Source: Tillandsia leiboldiana
Taxonomy: Eukaryota; Streptophyta; Magnoliopsida; Poales; Bromeliaceae
NCBI GenBank assembly: GCA_029204045.2
Contig: CM055067.1
Coordinates: 26,114,838-26,178,837, forward strand
DNA length: 64,000 nucleotides
Direction: 5' to 3'
The translations under genes and the position numbers were made by a program. The notes beneath the pieces are model-generated. The model had not been told where the DNA came from and made no database searches. It worked only from the letters and a program-made list of their open reading frames with translations. Positions 30,836-43,837 of the stretch are shown piece by piece; position 1 is the stretch's first letter; every line of letters begins with the position of its first letter.

Positions 30836-31411
30836 TCTGACACCCCCGGAATTTGGATTAGTCCTATATATAAATGATATAATAGGCCTAAATCTCTTAA
30901 CCCGGCTATAACATTTTGGATGGTAGCAAGATCCAAGAGGTTATGAGAGTTAAACGTGCTAGAGCTAGAGTAGTTCTAGGATGGGTGACCCCCTGGGAAG
31001 TGGGGCGTCATAGTTGGTATCAGAGCCATTCACCAGCCGGAAATGTGAGATGAGTCTCGGCTGAGCCAGGGTTATATAGCGGGTAGAGCGAGGCTCCCCG
31101 GCTAATGACCATTGTGAGTGGAGTGCAGCTCCTCACAAGGTCGGCTAAGGCTAGCGAGACGAGTCTCACATCGCCTGGTGCTTGTGAGTGTGCTTGAGCC
31201 AGACGTGGACGCCAGAGCTTAAAGGGGGGAAGAATGTGACACCCCCGGAATTTGGATTAGTCCTATATATAAATGATATAATAGGCCTAAATCTCTTAAC
31301 CCGGCTATAGCATTTTGGATGGTAGCAAGATCCAAGAGGTTATGAGAGTTAAACGTGCTAGAGCTAGAGTAGTTCTAGGATGGGTGACCCCCTGGGAAGT
31401 GGGGCGTCACA
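30836..31411 (+). mobile_element. Cassandra-type TRIM with 5S-derived LTRs, copy 2
   Basis: 576 bp inside B LTR2. LTRs of 177 bp (30836-31012, 31235-31411); TSD CCCGT (30831-30835) versus CTCGT (31412-31416), one mismatch. The 5S-like block (30930-31001 and 31329-31400) has GAGTTAAACGTGC where copy 1 keeps the 5S-like AAGCGTGC. The outer LTR bases are mutated (TCTGAC start, GTCATA end of LTR1), so it is older than copy 1. PBS TTGGTATCAGAGCC and PPT AAAGGGGGGAAGAA are intact. Confidence 0.92.
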
Positions 31412-34400
31412 CTCGTAGCTTTCGTCCCGAAACAGAAACAGAAAAGGCCCCTAGAACCCAGATCACCCAAACTCTATCGGGTGACGAAGTTGTAATAAAA
31501 AGATGACAGTTATTATTGAAAGCTATTTTAATCTGAGAAACCCAATTTAATATATTTTAGTTCTTTAATAAAAATTAGTTCGAATAAGTTTTATTTTCCA
31601 AACCCCGAAGGGCTATTGCCTTCACCCAAATCAAATAAGAACATGCTCCGGCGACCCCTCGAAATTTGGAAGGAAAACATTAGTTTACAGAAATTATGTG
31701 TGTCTAAAAACAGTCTGGGTTCTAGGTCCTACTATCACTAGTATACTATTACCACTAACACAGTGGCAACACAAAAAAAAACAGAGGAACAAGACAACCC
31801 GGGACCACCATTCACCTAAACGGTTCACGCCTCAGATAGAAGACCAGCTACATCTACCAGACTCCACTCTGCCCCCAAGCACGAGTGTAACATGCATCCC
31901 ACACTAAGAGAAATCCCGACAACTCGGCCCACTACCCGGGCGAGGATAACACTAGGTCCAGGAATAGAATACGAAGTGTGGAGGTCTAGAGCATAAATAA
32001 ACCTAGCACAAGTGAGGGTTTTCTTCTAGTCTGGTTACACATGCAACATATGACGGGGTGCTAGGTCAAGTTCCAACAATAGTAATTAATTTAACTAAAG
32101 CAGGATCAGGGAAACATGAATCAACAGGATATCGACAATAATACAGGAAAGATGGCATCTCTCTCTCTAACATGCAATCTAATCCATCTCATGGCATGTA
32201 TGTTTCCTATATAATAGAATTAATAGATAGTCTATTGTTTTTGGAGGCAAAGCAACCCACCTGAAACTTGACGATCCGCTGCCCGATTAGCTGAAATTTG
32301 GCTTGAGTAATCCTTATCCTCCCAGGAGTCCGATGCCGCGAAAATCATCCAAATCCGCCTCATGGATTGAGCGCAATCACTGAAGCAATGCACGCTGCGC
32401 AATCAATTTCCAGAATTTCAGCAAGTGCAACAAGGTTAAATAAAAAGTATGTGCAACCTCAAATACCTCAAAATGAAGTCTCCAACAGTAAAACAAAGAT
32501 CTCCTCTTTCATACAAATATCTTCAAGTCCTCAAAAATCTACCATTAATTTCCCTTAACATTCAACTGAAGCAAAAAATCACAATGCTGTCCAAAACTGC
32601 TAACATAAACTTGCTAGAACTTCCAAGCTTAATTAGAGGCTTTTCCAAAGGGAATCATCCACAGATCACAAAAGAGAATTTGCTCACCTTGAAGTTAAGA
32701 AGAAGTCCCAACTTGAATTTCTGAAAAGACTTAATATTCCCAAAGTTATCTGCATTCTAAGATGCATTGCTCAAATCAAAAACTAAAACAGGGACTGCAG
32801 TGAACCTTATAACAGCACTGGAAAGATCATTAAAGTTACCTAACCAAACGTGCTCCAAATCCAGCAAGAGAGGTACAATTGGATTCCTTGTCGAGAGTAG
32901 ATACAAATTGAGCTAAAGAACTCCAAATTTCATACTCGGATGAAGGAGAAAACCCATAAACACTTTGAACTATCCACCATGTTCTTTCTGTACACGAGTG
33001 CAGCAAGGTGCTCCAAAGATCATGCATAAACCCTAAAAAGAACTCAGATCTGGGGAAAATGATACATACAAATATTGTAGATCTTCGAGTCCTGGAAATT
33101 TCGCCAAAAATAATCCAAAATTTCCACGCCTACAATTCAGAAAAGCCAAACTACTAAAGGCTGCCCAAAAATCCATACTGAAACAAAGATGGCCCTAAAC
33201 CTCGGTAAAAACATGAGATCTGAGGGGAGGGTTGTTTACAAAGATTGTAGCCTTACCTCTTGTGAAAACGTAGAAGCAAAACTGAGCTCAACATTCCAAG
33301 AAATGAGTCCTGGGGAATTTTTGCACAGAAATGCGACGGAGAGGGCTGTGAAGTAGAAATGGTGATGTCCTCAAATGTTGGTGGAGAAGATGATCCAAAT
33401 GGCCTCCAAAAATCTCCAAAAAATCTAATGTTGCAGAAGACTTGTTGATGGAGCTCTGCTAAAAAAATTTCCCTGAGAAAAGCTCTCCAAAAGGTCCAAA
33501 ATGGAGGAGGAAAACACCATTTAAAGCAAAGGAGGAAGAAGAAGCAGGAATTAATCCCCCGTTGCTACAGTAACGGGCCGCCACTCGTCGCGCATCCGCG
33601 CGTTCCTACGCAGCCGCTCCCGCGCCCGATCGCCGCCACGTGTCGCTTCCCGACAGGCCAATCCACGCGACCAATCGGGAGGCGACACGTGGCCTCCCTT
33701 ATCCGCCCGCGACAGCGCCTGCCCGCGCCTGCCCGGCCTGCCCGCGACTGCTGCGTGGGCCGGGCCTGCTGCGCCGCGCCTCTACGCCTGCCACATGGCG
33801 TACGGACCCAACGGGGAGCCGCCATGTGGCACCCCCTCCGGTCCACCGGTTCACCATGCTCCAAATTCACAGGAAACTTCGGGTTGCCCGTTTTCGCGCG
33901 TCCGGACTCAGAAAAATACATGTAAATAGCCGATTTTCATCGTTTTTCCGCGCTGAATCCAAATACGAAGTCCATTTTGTAAGAATCTATTTCTAATTTT
34001 TGGCAAAACTTCCCATTAGGCAATCTTGATCCATTTCTCGCACTGATTCCGTTTTTTGGGTCCGATTTGCGCGCGACCAACACTATCCACAAAAATAAGC
34101 CTCCACAAGCTGTCAATCACACTGTAGAAGCCCTACAGAGATCCGGGTCATCACATCCTCCCCCACTAAAAGAAAGTTTCATCCTCGAAACTAACACAAC
34201 TCAAACAAGAGTCACAAATACCAAGCCATAGGTAAGTATCCATCAACACAGTCTCCAACTCCCCAGTCGCTACTCACTCTCCGCAAAGCGAGTCCAAAAG
34301 CTGGAAAAACCTCAGGAACTCCAAAGGCTGGGGACAAGGAAGAACAACCAAATCAACTCGTCCAAAACTACACGAAGTACGCCAACACAACCAACAAGAA

Positions 34401-35062
34401 AGGTAAAGGCCCCACCAGCAGGAAAGTCGTCAACCCCAACTCTCTATTTAGAAAACAGCTGAAATTAACGAAAAGTCCGAAAATTCCGAAAGACCAGTGC
34501 CTTCGCCCCAATCAAAGCAAGAACAGGTTCGGGCACCATCTCCATTTCTGGAGTAGCCATTCGAAGCTTTCGTCCTGTTCGTAATTTTTAGCACAAAGGC
34601 GAGAAAAAGGAGAGAAGTGTTGAAGTCATTCCTGCTGTGGCTACAAAAACGGAAGCTACGATCTAACCGTGACCCCTAGGGACACGACCTCTAGTTCTAA
34701 TCGTCACCTACGCTCAAAGGGTAGCACCTAATCCAAAACTGCTGAGGCCATTACTGCGGGAAGGATCCCCCGGTGACCTGTGAAAAAGAACTCCTCCAGT
34801 CCAGCTCGCGGAAGGGTCACTGTTCTCATTCCACAATCAGTCGTTGCATGCTATCGCTCCAACCGGTCCATCCCGTGTGCTCGATCAGAGTCTTGGAGCT
34901 GTCACCCAACCGTCACCTCTGTCGGTAAAATTCTAAGTCTCAACAGCACTAGACATAATCCATAAGGCTTCCCCAAGTGCACAATACCAACAGGAACATG
35001 TACCTCCAGTGCACGTGGTAACCACTCTATCTCCAAACTAGGCAGGGAAGCAAAAATACTCT

Positions 35063-38000
35063 AACTCAGCCTGTCGTAATGAAAACATGCCTGCGACGAT
35101 CCGATCCACTGCCGTGGCGCCTTCCAACCGGGCGGCACAGACTCATCCGCTCGATGTGAGTGGTCATCGCCAAAAGAACCTGAAGTCGCTCCTCAATAAA
35201 AAGGGTCTTAAAGAGTCGCTCCATCGCTGTGATCCAGGACTCTGCCTCCCACGGCTCCAAGCTCAATCCTGCAAATCGGGGTGGATCGGACTGTCGGGAC
35301 TGGCTCTATCGATCAATGATGTCCCAGAGCTTATCTACTATCCGCTATCCATCCTGCCTCGGTGCCTCGGCACTACTCGTCGGCACGGAGGGGGCTGCTG
35401 GCTCAATCGGTGCCACTGGTACAACTGGAGATGCCACTACATTGAAAGAATATGCTGGAGGACCCTCAGGCGGTGCTACAACTAGTTGTGCTCTCTGCTC
35501 CGACAGGCGCATCAAACGTTCCATGGCCTCCTCCTGGCGTCGGACAACCTCCGACATCTGTGCCATATATGTCACGCCCCGGGGTCGAAACTGCGACCCG
35601 GGCTCGCCAACAGATCCGCCGACTGTACGGAAACTGCCGTACAGACGAAGCGTCTACCCTGCAAGTCAGATCTATAGCTAAACATGTATCAGAGCTGAAA
35701 TAAAACTAGAAGCTATAGAGATCAACTGAACATCTGATATAATTAAAACCTCGATACAAAGTCTCTCAGCTATAAAACCATATACAAAAATCCTCACAAG
35801 TCTCTCAGAATGTCCAGTACAAAAGTGGAAACATAAAATACACCGGGTACATCTACCTTAGACTCTCAATGCTGGTAAGGAACTAAACGGCCGCGTCCTC
35901 ACCTCGATCTGCTGTCTCCGCGCGAACCAAGCCGGAACAGCTGCCTCAACCTGTCACCGCAGCGGGTGTGAGATCTACTGCAGAAGGCAGATCTCAGTGG
36001 GTACCGTCCCAATATCCACGGTATGCCCGCTAAGTCTACTGGAGGCAAAACAGATAGATATGCAGATAGATAGATAGATAGATAAGCGGAAGGAAAACCA
36101 CAGCTAATATGTCTCAAACATAATGCTCAAAAGGAAACTCTATCATAGACATGCTATGCATACTCTCGCTACTGCTAAAATGCCTCAGTATCAATGCTCA
36201 AAGGAAAAACCATCTAAGAACATAATATGTAACCACCCGCTCATATCACCCAATCTCAAAGACTGCCAAAACTGGCTCAGTCCAGCCTGCGCCTGTCGTC
36301 TAGGAACGCACCTGCCCACTACCACGCATCCACAAGAGGACGGGATTTACGTGGGGCGTCCTAAACGGACTATCTCACTCTCACACAAAGTGACCCCATG
36401 GTAACTCGGCCAGGGGTATCAACCGACCACTAGTATATGAACTAGGCGCATATCCACATCGTAGCCTCGTCAGGCTCGGTATCATCATCGCACCCGGGGC
36501 GTAGCTCGAGGGGAGCGACCCCACCGAACTCAAGTATCACATCTGTCTCACTGTCTCAATATACGGCACATGCAGGCTATAATCCACGATCAAACAAATC
36601 GGTATCCCAAAGCTCGAAAACACAACTCAGTTGGAAAAGAACCTCGACTCAAACACGAACAGCCCGAACACTCTCACAGCTATGTCGGAGAACCCTCAAT
36701 GACTCAATCTGATAATGCACGACCATGGCTGAGTCGGGAAACTTCCACGACTCGATCTGCCAAAACCCCAAAATCCTCGAAGCTAAGTGGGAGAACCACC
36801 TCCACCACTAAATCAAAATACGACCCATGATCTAGAGTAATTCCACTATCCCATAAGGAAGCTCAAATATCAAATGACACTATAATTCATCTCAAAACTC
36901 AACCAAAGAGACCCCTCGGCCCCCAGGCGCGAGGTCTAATGCACCCTGAATCAATGCCATACCTCTGGCGAACTCATAATTTAAAAACTACCTTGAAAAT
37001 GATGTTTTTTTTCTTAAAACGGGCTTTCTCGATTTTTAAAACGATCAGGGTGCAAAAATAATGTCCACAGAACATGCAGCCTAGTGTCATATGATAACAG
37101 GAGTATACTAAAAATAATCTGGGGTTCTAAATAATTTTCTAAAAATTCCCATGCAACTATCAGATGTAAAAACTGTGAAGGTAACATGATAAACATGATC
37201 AAAATGCATTCAGGAGCATTAAAGGGCATTCCATAAATTTTGGAGAAATTCCAACCCACCTGGGTCGCATTCCGCAGGCAATGCTGAAGTCGGTGAAGTG
37301 CCGAAACCTCGAACTGACGAAACCTCGAAAAACGTGCCGCGCGCGCGCACACTGCCGCGAGTCCGGAAAAATCCTCGGAAGTTCGAGTAAAACCACCAGA
37401 GTCTTCACAAAAAAAAATCCTGTGCGCCACGGCTCGCTCCTCGGCCACCATACAAAACACACCGAAGCTCCCGCACCAACTACGTAGATAAATCCAAGTC
37501 TAGCATCAATAGGTAACTCACTGCACACTTAAAAGCTCCAAACAGCACATTAATAAATTAATGCTCACCCAACAAACTGCTCACATACCCAAATTACAGA
37601 AGTCCAACTATAACACCACAACACCCTCAACATAGCACCTCCTACAGCTCCAAGGCACATAACTAGTTAATATTTACTTAACCAAAATTCCATAATTTCC
37701 ACTTGTATCTTACAGGTTCACATACACATCAACACTCACCCACAGCACACAGTCCACACCCAAGCTCCAGCATCGAGCATCTGACCATAATAAGTCCACC
37801 ACAACATCAAAGTTTACTCTCAAAATACAAGCTTCAATGGACACATCCATAATCCACAGTGCATTTAAAAGCTCTGGTTCACCTACTAACCAATCACACA
37901 CCAAAACACTTACACAAAGCTTCAGCCCAAATAAATATTTGCTCCCATTGCACAACAAATAAAATGTTCAGTTAACTACCAACTCACTACCTTGCTCTGC

Positions 38001-39446
38001 TGCACTTCCAAAAACCCAACCACACCTGCATGCTCAAATGCACTTCCAAAAAATAAAATACTGGCACACTCTCTACCACAATCAGAAAAACATCCAACTT
38101 GAAAGGACCGCGAGCCATGCAAATGATCCGGCTCCACACAGCACCAAGCCAATCTCCGTCACAAAGGCGCCGTCCTGTGAGAGCAAAGAAACAAAAGCCG
38201 CATCAAAACGGTCAACAAAAAGGTCCACGCGACACCCGGGCACCCCACGGCCACGGCGTGAGCGCTTGCGGCCCAACGGCAGACGAAAACGCCGCTCGCC
38301 CACGTGAGAAATGCCCACGCTTGCGTCGCGGCGCGCGGCGCTGTCGCCGCAGCATCAGCGCGGCTGCTACTGCCGCTGCGCTGCCCGGGCCCGCCGCGCA
38401 GCTTGCTGCGCGCTGTGCGCAGCGCGCACCCGCCGCGCACGCACCCGCCGCGCGCGGCGGGCGCTCTCCCCCCAGCCAACGGCCCCTGTTGCTCCCATGG
38501 ACAGCAAGTCCAAGCAACAATTCGAGAACACACAAAAAAAAATCAAACTGAAACCCAACTAAACCTCCAAGCCAAAAAAAACAACCAAGCTCCAAAGAAA
38601 ACTGCCCTTACCTCATCTACAATCCATCGCGCGCTCCGCTCGCCGCGCTCACCGCTCGGCCCCCTCAAGAAGGGAGTTCCTACATCAAGGCTCAATCCCC
38701 ATTTCTCTTTTCCTTATTTTCTTCTTCTTCTTTCTTCTTCTTTTCTCTCCTTTTTCTCCCCTCTTTCTTTCCTCTGCTTTCTTCCAAATCCTCTGTTTCA
38801 CAGGTGGAGGAGATGAAGATGACGAGGAAGCAAATTAATTAAGGGAGTCAAAGCAACAGTGGGGGGTAGTTGGCTATAATAAATGCACCTCAATAAAAAT
38901 CTCAACCAATTAATTCACTTTCCAATTAATTCACTTTCCATTAATCCAATCTCTTCTAATTAATTCACTTTCACTAATGCCTTCACAGGCAACAATTCCA
39001 CAATTAACTAATTAAAATAATTAATTAATTAACCCCCTTTTAGCCAACTCCAAGACACTTTTTGCCCTCGGGGCCTCCGCTCCAGTCCGAAACCTCCCGA
39101 ACCCCGCTGTAAACAGAAAATACACGTGTCCAAGGCTTTTCCAACTCAAAAAGCTCCACTGTGGAGTCGATGCTTCCCCGAAACCAATCCTCTATCGGCG
39201 CACAAAGCCCGGAAAACTCCGAATCAAATCGAACTCATCAGTAACCCAAATTGGAACACGGGCCGGCGATTTATCCACACCACGCTATCCCATGAGGTCG
39301 GTGCGCTATCCGAAATCCCAGTACTCTACAATATAGGCCCGTGACTCCTGGGTCTCGCTCTGCTCTGATAGCTCTGCCTCCCGCTGCTCGAGTTCCTGAT
39401 CTGATGTGGGATGTGCCCTCTTCACTGCACGACGTCTCAGAGGCAT
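35063..39446 (-). pseudogene. gag: B-element gag relic, copy 2 (interrupted)
   Basis: Same relic as copy 1. ATG at 39446; the coiled-coil-like N-terminus crosses into 35569 after the A solo LTR. Here the Glu codon that is a stop in copy 1 is intact, and the frame runs through SEQRAQLVVAPPEGPP to a stop soon after SSAEAPRQDG. Gag-core-like EAESWITAMERLFKTLF follows in another frame. Confidence 0.58.
35570..39330 (-). mobile_element. A-family solo LTR
   Basis: 3761 bp, TGTCACGCCCCGGGG to CAGTACTCTACA as shown (minus strand TGTAGAG to GGGGCGTGACA), with TSD ATATA (35565-35569 and 39331-39335). No PBS, PPT or coding domain. Contents: terminal hairpin CTGTACGG / CCGTACAG (35623-35644), TGAGATCT hairpin (35969-35996), GATA tract (36054-36083), one tandem-repeat core (36393-36420), and a GC-rich stretch at 38300-38470. 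Between 36430 and 38290, and again 38480-39330, I see no gene. Parts resemble B LTRs (GAGGGGAGCGACCCCACCGA), so A and B are related. Confidence 0.9.
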
Positions 39447-39741
39447 CGTAGTCCACTGCACAATAACAAACATCAGGACACAACAACCATTCGACCCAAT
39501 TCAGCGAGAGTCTAAGACATGTCATCCATTCCATAGCATTATGTTGTCTGCAGCCAGCATAATCGCTTAGGATAATAAACATGCCAATCACTCATCCCGT
39601 CTCTTGGGAGAGGTATAAAACTCAATCAGGACTCTCGCTAAAAGTCACGACTCTCACGTAGTCATCCTAATGTCCAACCACAAGCCTAGGGTTTCTAAGT
39701 CCACAATGACCTACAACCTAGGCTCTGATACCACTCTAATC

Positions 39742-42700
39742 TGTCACGCCCCGGGGTCGAAACTGCGACCCGGGCTCGCCAACAGATCCGCCGCCTATAC
39801 AAAACCCCGCATAGGCGAAGCGTCTAACCTGCAAAAGATAATACTAAAGATATACAAATATCAGAGCTGAAAAAAAAACTACTGTAAAACTAAAATCCAA
39901 TCACTGTACAACTGAAAATAAAGATACAATATCCATCTCCCAAATAAGATCATATACAAAATCCTCTGATACAACACTCCAAACTCTACAGGGAGGTAAA
40001 CAGAAATAATACATCAGTGTACAGGCTCTCAGTACAAGTCAAATCCTCATAATACAATAGTCTCTCAAAAGTGAAAATAAAACTAATCTACTGACTGTAC
40101 TGCGAATCTCCAGAAAGGGGGCACCGCTATACTCCAAAGACGGGTAGGGAACTAGCTCGCGACTCCCTCGCCTCGGTTTGTAGGATCAGCAATAGGAGCA
40201 ACAGGAACTGGAGAAGGGGTCCCTGGGGAAAAAATACACCACAGCGGGTGTGAGAACTACATCCCACAGTAGTTCTCAGTGGGTACCGCCACCAGTCCCG
40301 ACGGTCTGCCCACTAAGTCTACTAGAGGCATAAGATAACAGAAAACTGAAGAATGGAAAGCTAAAAATAACTCTACAGCTACCATGCCTCTATCTACTAT
40401 GCTCAAAGGGTGATACAGATGAAAATGATGCATCGACTCAAACCCAGTATACTCAAAGCAACCCAATCAGAGTGACTGCCACATAGGGTCCAGTCAAACC
40501 TGCGCCCACCTACTGCCGCACATCCACAAGAGGACGGGTCTACCGTAGGGAGTCCGTGACTGCCAAAACTGGCCCAGCCAGAGGGACTGCGTCGACAAGT
40601 CACGATAGCAAAGTAACAGCCCAACTCCGGAGTGGCACTCGAGGGGCGCGACCCCACCGAGGAAAGTATCAGCGCATCTCTGTCGAGCTCAATATGGCTC
40701 ATGCACGCTATAGTCCAAATCCACGATCAACAAGATCGACAGTAACCAACATCACATCTCTAACTCACTAGCTGGAAACATCCAGCAGCTAGGACTGCCG
40801 TCAACCCAACGGCTCCTCAAAACATAACACCAAACTCACAGGTAACACAGGAAGGACCGACACCATAAGGGTTCGAAAATCTCGATAGGTCGGTGCCTAG
40901 AACCCCAATCAAACAAGAACAGAATCCAGGCTCCGCCTATCGAAGTTCCCGACCCCCTTATAGTTCGGGGACATGACAACCTTAGTATGACATGCGGAAG
41001 ACACCAACCAGGGCCCGAAAGTTCGAAAGGACCAACACCCACAACCCTATCAAACAAGAACAGGTTCCATGCACGATCCCCGTAGCTTTCGTCCCGAAAC
41101 AGAAATAGAAAAGGCCCCTAGAACCCAGATTACCCAAACTCTCTCGGGTGACGAAGTTGTAATAAAAAGATGACAGATATTATTGAAAAATATTTTAATC
41201 TGAGAAACCCAATTTAATATATTTTAGTTCTTTAATAAAAATTAGTTCGAATAAGTTTTATTTTCCAAACCCCGAAGGGCTATTGCCTTCACCCAAATCA
41301 AACAAGAACATGCTCCGGCGACCCCTCGAAATTTGGAAGGAAAACATTAGTTTACAGAAATTATGTGTGTCTAAAAACAGTCTGGGTTCTAGGTCCTACT
41401 ATCACTAGTATACTATTGCCACTAATACAGTGGCAACACAAAAAAAACAGAGGAACAAGACAACCCGGGACCACCGTTCTCCCAAACGGTTCCCGCCACA
41501 GATAGAAGACCAGCTACATCTACCAGACTCCACTCTGCCCCCAAGCACGAGTGTAACATGCATCCCACACTAAGAGAAATCCCGACCACTCGGCCCACTA
41601 CCCGGGCGAGGATAACACTAGGTCCAGGAATAGAATACGAAGTGTGGATGTCTAGAGCATAAATAAACCTAGCCCAAGTGTGGATTTTCTACTAGTCTGG
41701 TTACACATGCAACATATGACGGGGTGCTAGGTCAAGTTCCAACAATAGCAATTAATTTAACTAAAGCAGGATCAGGGAAACATGAATCAACAGGATATCG
41801 ACAATAATACAGGAAAGATGGCATCTCTCTCTCTAACATGCAATCTAATCCATCTCATGGCATGTATGTTCCCTATATAATAGAATTAGTAGATACTCCA
41901 TTATTTTTGGAGGTGAAGCAACCCACCTGAAACTTGACAATCCGCTGCCCGATTAGCTGAAATTTGGCGTGAGTAATCCTTGTCCTCCCAGGAGTCCGAT
42001 GCCGTGAAAATCATCCAAATCCGCCTCACAGATTGGGCGCAATCACTGAAGCAATGCACGCTGCGCAATCAATTTCCAGAATTTCAGCAAGTGCAACAAG
42101 GTTAAATAAAAAGTATGTGCAACCTCAAATACCTCAAAATGAAGTCTCCAACAGTAAAACAAAGATCTCCTCTTTCATACAAATATTTTCAAGTCCTCAA
42201 AAATCCACCATTAATTTCCCTTAACATTCAACTGAGGCAAAAAATCACAATGCTGTCCAAAACTGCTAACATAAACTTGCTAGAACTTCCAAGCTTAATT
42301 AGAGGCTTTTCCAAAGGGAATCATCCACAGATCACAAAAGAGAATTTGCTCACCGTGAAGTTAGGAAGAAGTCCCAACTTGAATTTCTGAAAAAGACTTA
42401 ATATTCTCAAAGTTATCTGCATTCCAAGGTGCATTGTTCAAATCAAAAACTAAAATAGGGACTGCAGTGAACCTTATAACAGCACTGGAAAGATCATTAA
42501 TGTTACCTAACCAAACGTGCTCCAAATCCAGCAAGAGAGGTACCATTGGATTCCTTGTCGAGAGAAGATACAAATTTAGCTAAAGAACTCCAAATTTCAT
42601 ACTCGGATGAAGGAGAAAACCCATAAACACTTTGAACTATCCACCAAGTTCAATCTGTACACGAGTGCAGCAAGGTGCTCCAAAGATCATGCATAAACCC

Positions 42701-43837
42701 TAATAAAAACTTAGATCAGGGGAAAATGATACATACAAATATTGTAGATCTTCGCGTCCTGGAAATTTCCCCGCAAACATCATCCAAAGTTTCCACTCCT
42801 ACAATTCAGAAAAGCCAAAATACTAACGGCTGCCCAAAAATCCAGACTGAAACAAAGGGTCCCAAAGATGGCCCTAAACCTCTGTAAAAACATGAGATCT
42901 GAGGGGAGAGTTGTTTACAAAGATTGTAGCCTTACCTCTTGTGAAAACGTAGAAGCAAAACTGAGCTCAAAATTCTAAGAAGTGAGTCCTAGAGAATTTT
43001 TGCACAGAAATGCGACGGAGAGGGCTGTGAAGTAGCAATGGTGATGTCCTCAAATGTTGGTGGAGAAGATGATCCAAAAGGCCTCCAAAAATCTCCAAAA
43101 AATCTAATGTTGCAGAAGGCTTGTTGATGGAGCTCTGCTAAAAAAAATTACCTGAGAAAAGCTCTCCAAAAGGTCCAAAATGGAGGAGGAAAACACCATT
43201 TAAAGCAAAGGAGGAAGAAGAAGCAGGAATTAATCCCCCGTTGCTACAGTAACGGGCCGCCACTCGTCGCGCATCCGCGCGTTCCTGCGCAGCCGCTCCC
43301 ACGCCGATCGCCGCCACGTGTCGCTTCCCGACAGGCCAATCCGCGCGGCCAATCGGGAGACGACACGTGGCCTCCCTTATCCGCCCGCGACAGCGCCTGA
43401 CCGCGGCGATGCCCGCGCCTGCCCGCGCCTGCTGCGTGGGCCGGGCCTGCTGCGCCGCGCCTCTACGCCTGCCCCGTGGCGTACGGACCCAACGGGGAGC
43501 CGCCATGTGGCACCCCCTCCGGTCCACCGGTTCACCATGCTCCCAAATTCACAGGAAACTTCGGGTTGCCCGTTTTCGCGCGTCCGGACTCAGAAAAATA
43601 TATGTAAATAGCCGATTTTCATCGTTTTTCCGCGCTGAATCCAAATACGAAGTCCGTTTTGTAAGAATCTATTTCTAATTTTTGGCAAAACTTCCCATTA
43701 GGCAATCTTGATCCATTTCTCGCACTGAGTCCGTCTCTTGGGTCCGATTTGCGCGCGACCAACACTATCCACAGAAATAGGCCTCCACAAGCTGTGGATC
43801 ACATTGTAGAAGCCCTACAGAGATCCGGGTCACCACA
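39742..43837 (-). repeat. B LTR copy 3 (complete, 4096 bp)
   Basis: The only uninterrupted B LTR: TGTCACGCCCCGGGG to GATCCGGGTCACCACA. It is the reference for LTR1 and LTR2 and shows empty sites for D (near 40367), Cassandra 2 (near 41085) and Cassandra 1 (near 43505). No supported gene. Confidence 0.92.

Larger units (their letters stand above)
20103..34155 (-). repeat. B LTR copy 2, interrupted by D and Cassandra 2
   Basis: Segments 20103-20731, 30118-30835 and 31412-34155 join to an LTR colinear with 39742-43837. It carries a terminal hairpin CGCCTAT / ATAGGCG (20153-20178) and a perfect 10-bp hairpin TGAGAACTAC / GTAGTTCTCA (20611-20638). It serves both as 5' LTR of the left unit and 3' LTR of the right unit. 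No coding region. Confidence 0.88.
34156..39741 (-). other. B internal region 2, split by an A solo LTR
   Basis: PPT at 34156-34172; no gene from 34173 to about 35060; gag relic at 35063-35569 and 39336-39446; PBS at 39721-39733. Without the A insertion it is about 1.82 kb, matching internal region 1. Confidence 0.85.

Noticed and set aside
35570..39330. A DNA transposon or host gene fragment in the 3.8-kb A insertion
   Set aside because: TG..CA ends, a 5-bp TSD and homology to the LTR at the left of the window make it a solo LTR.
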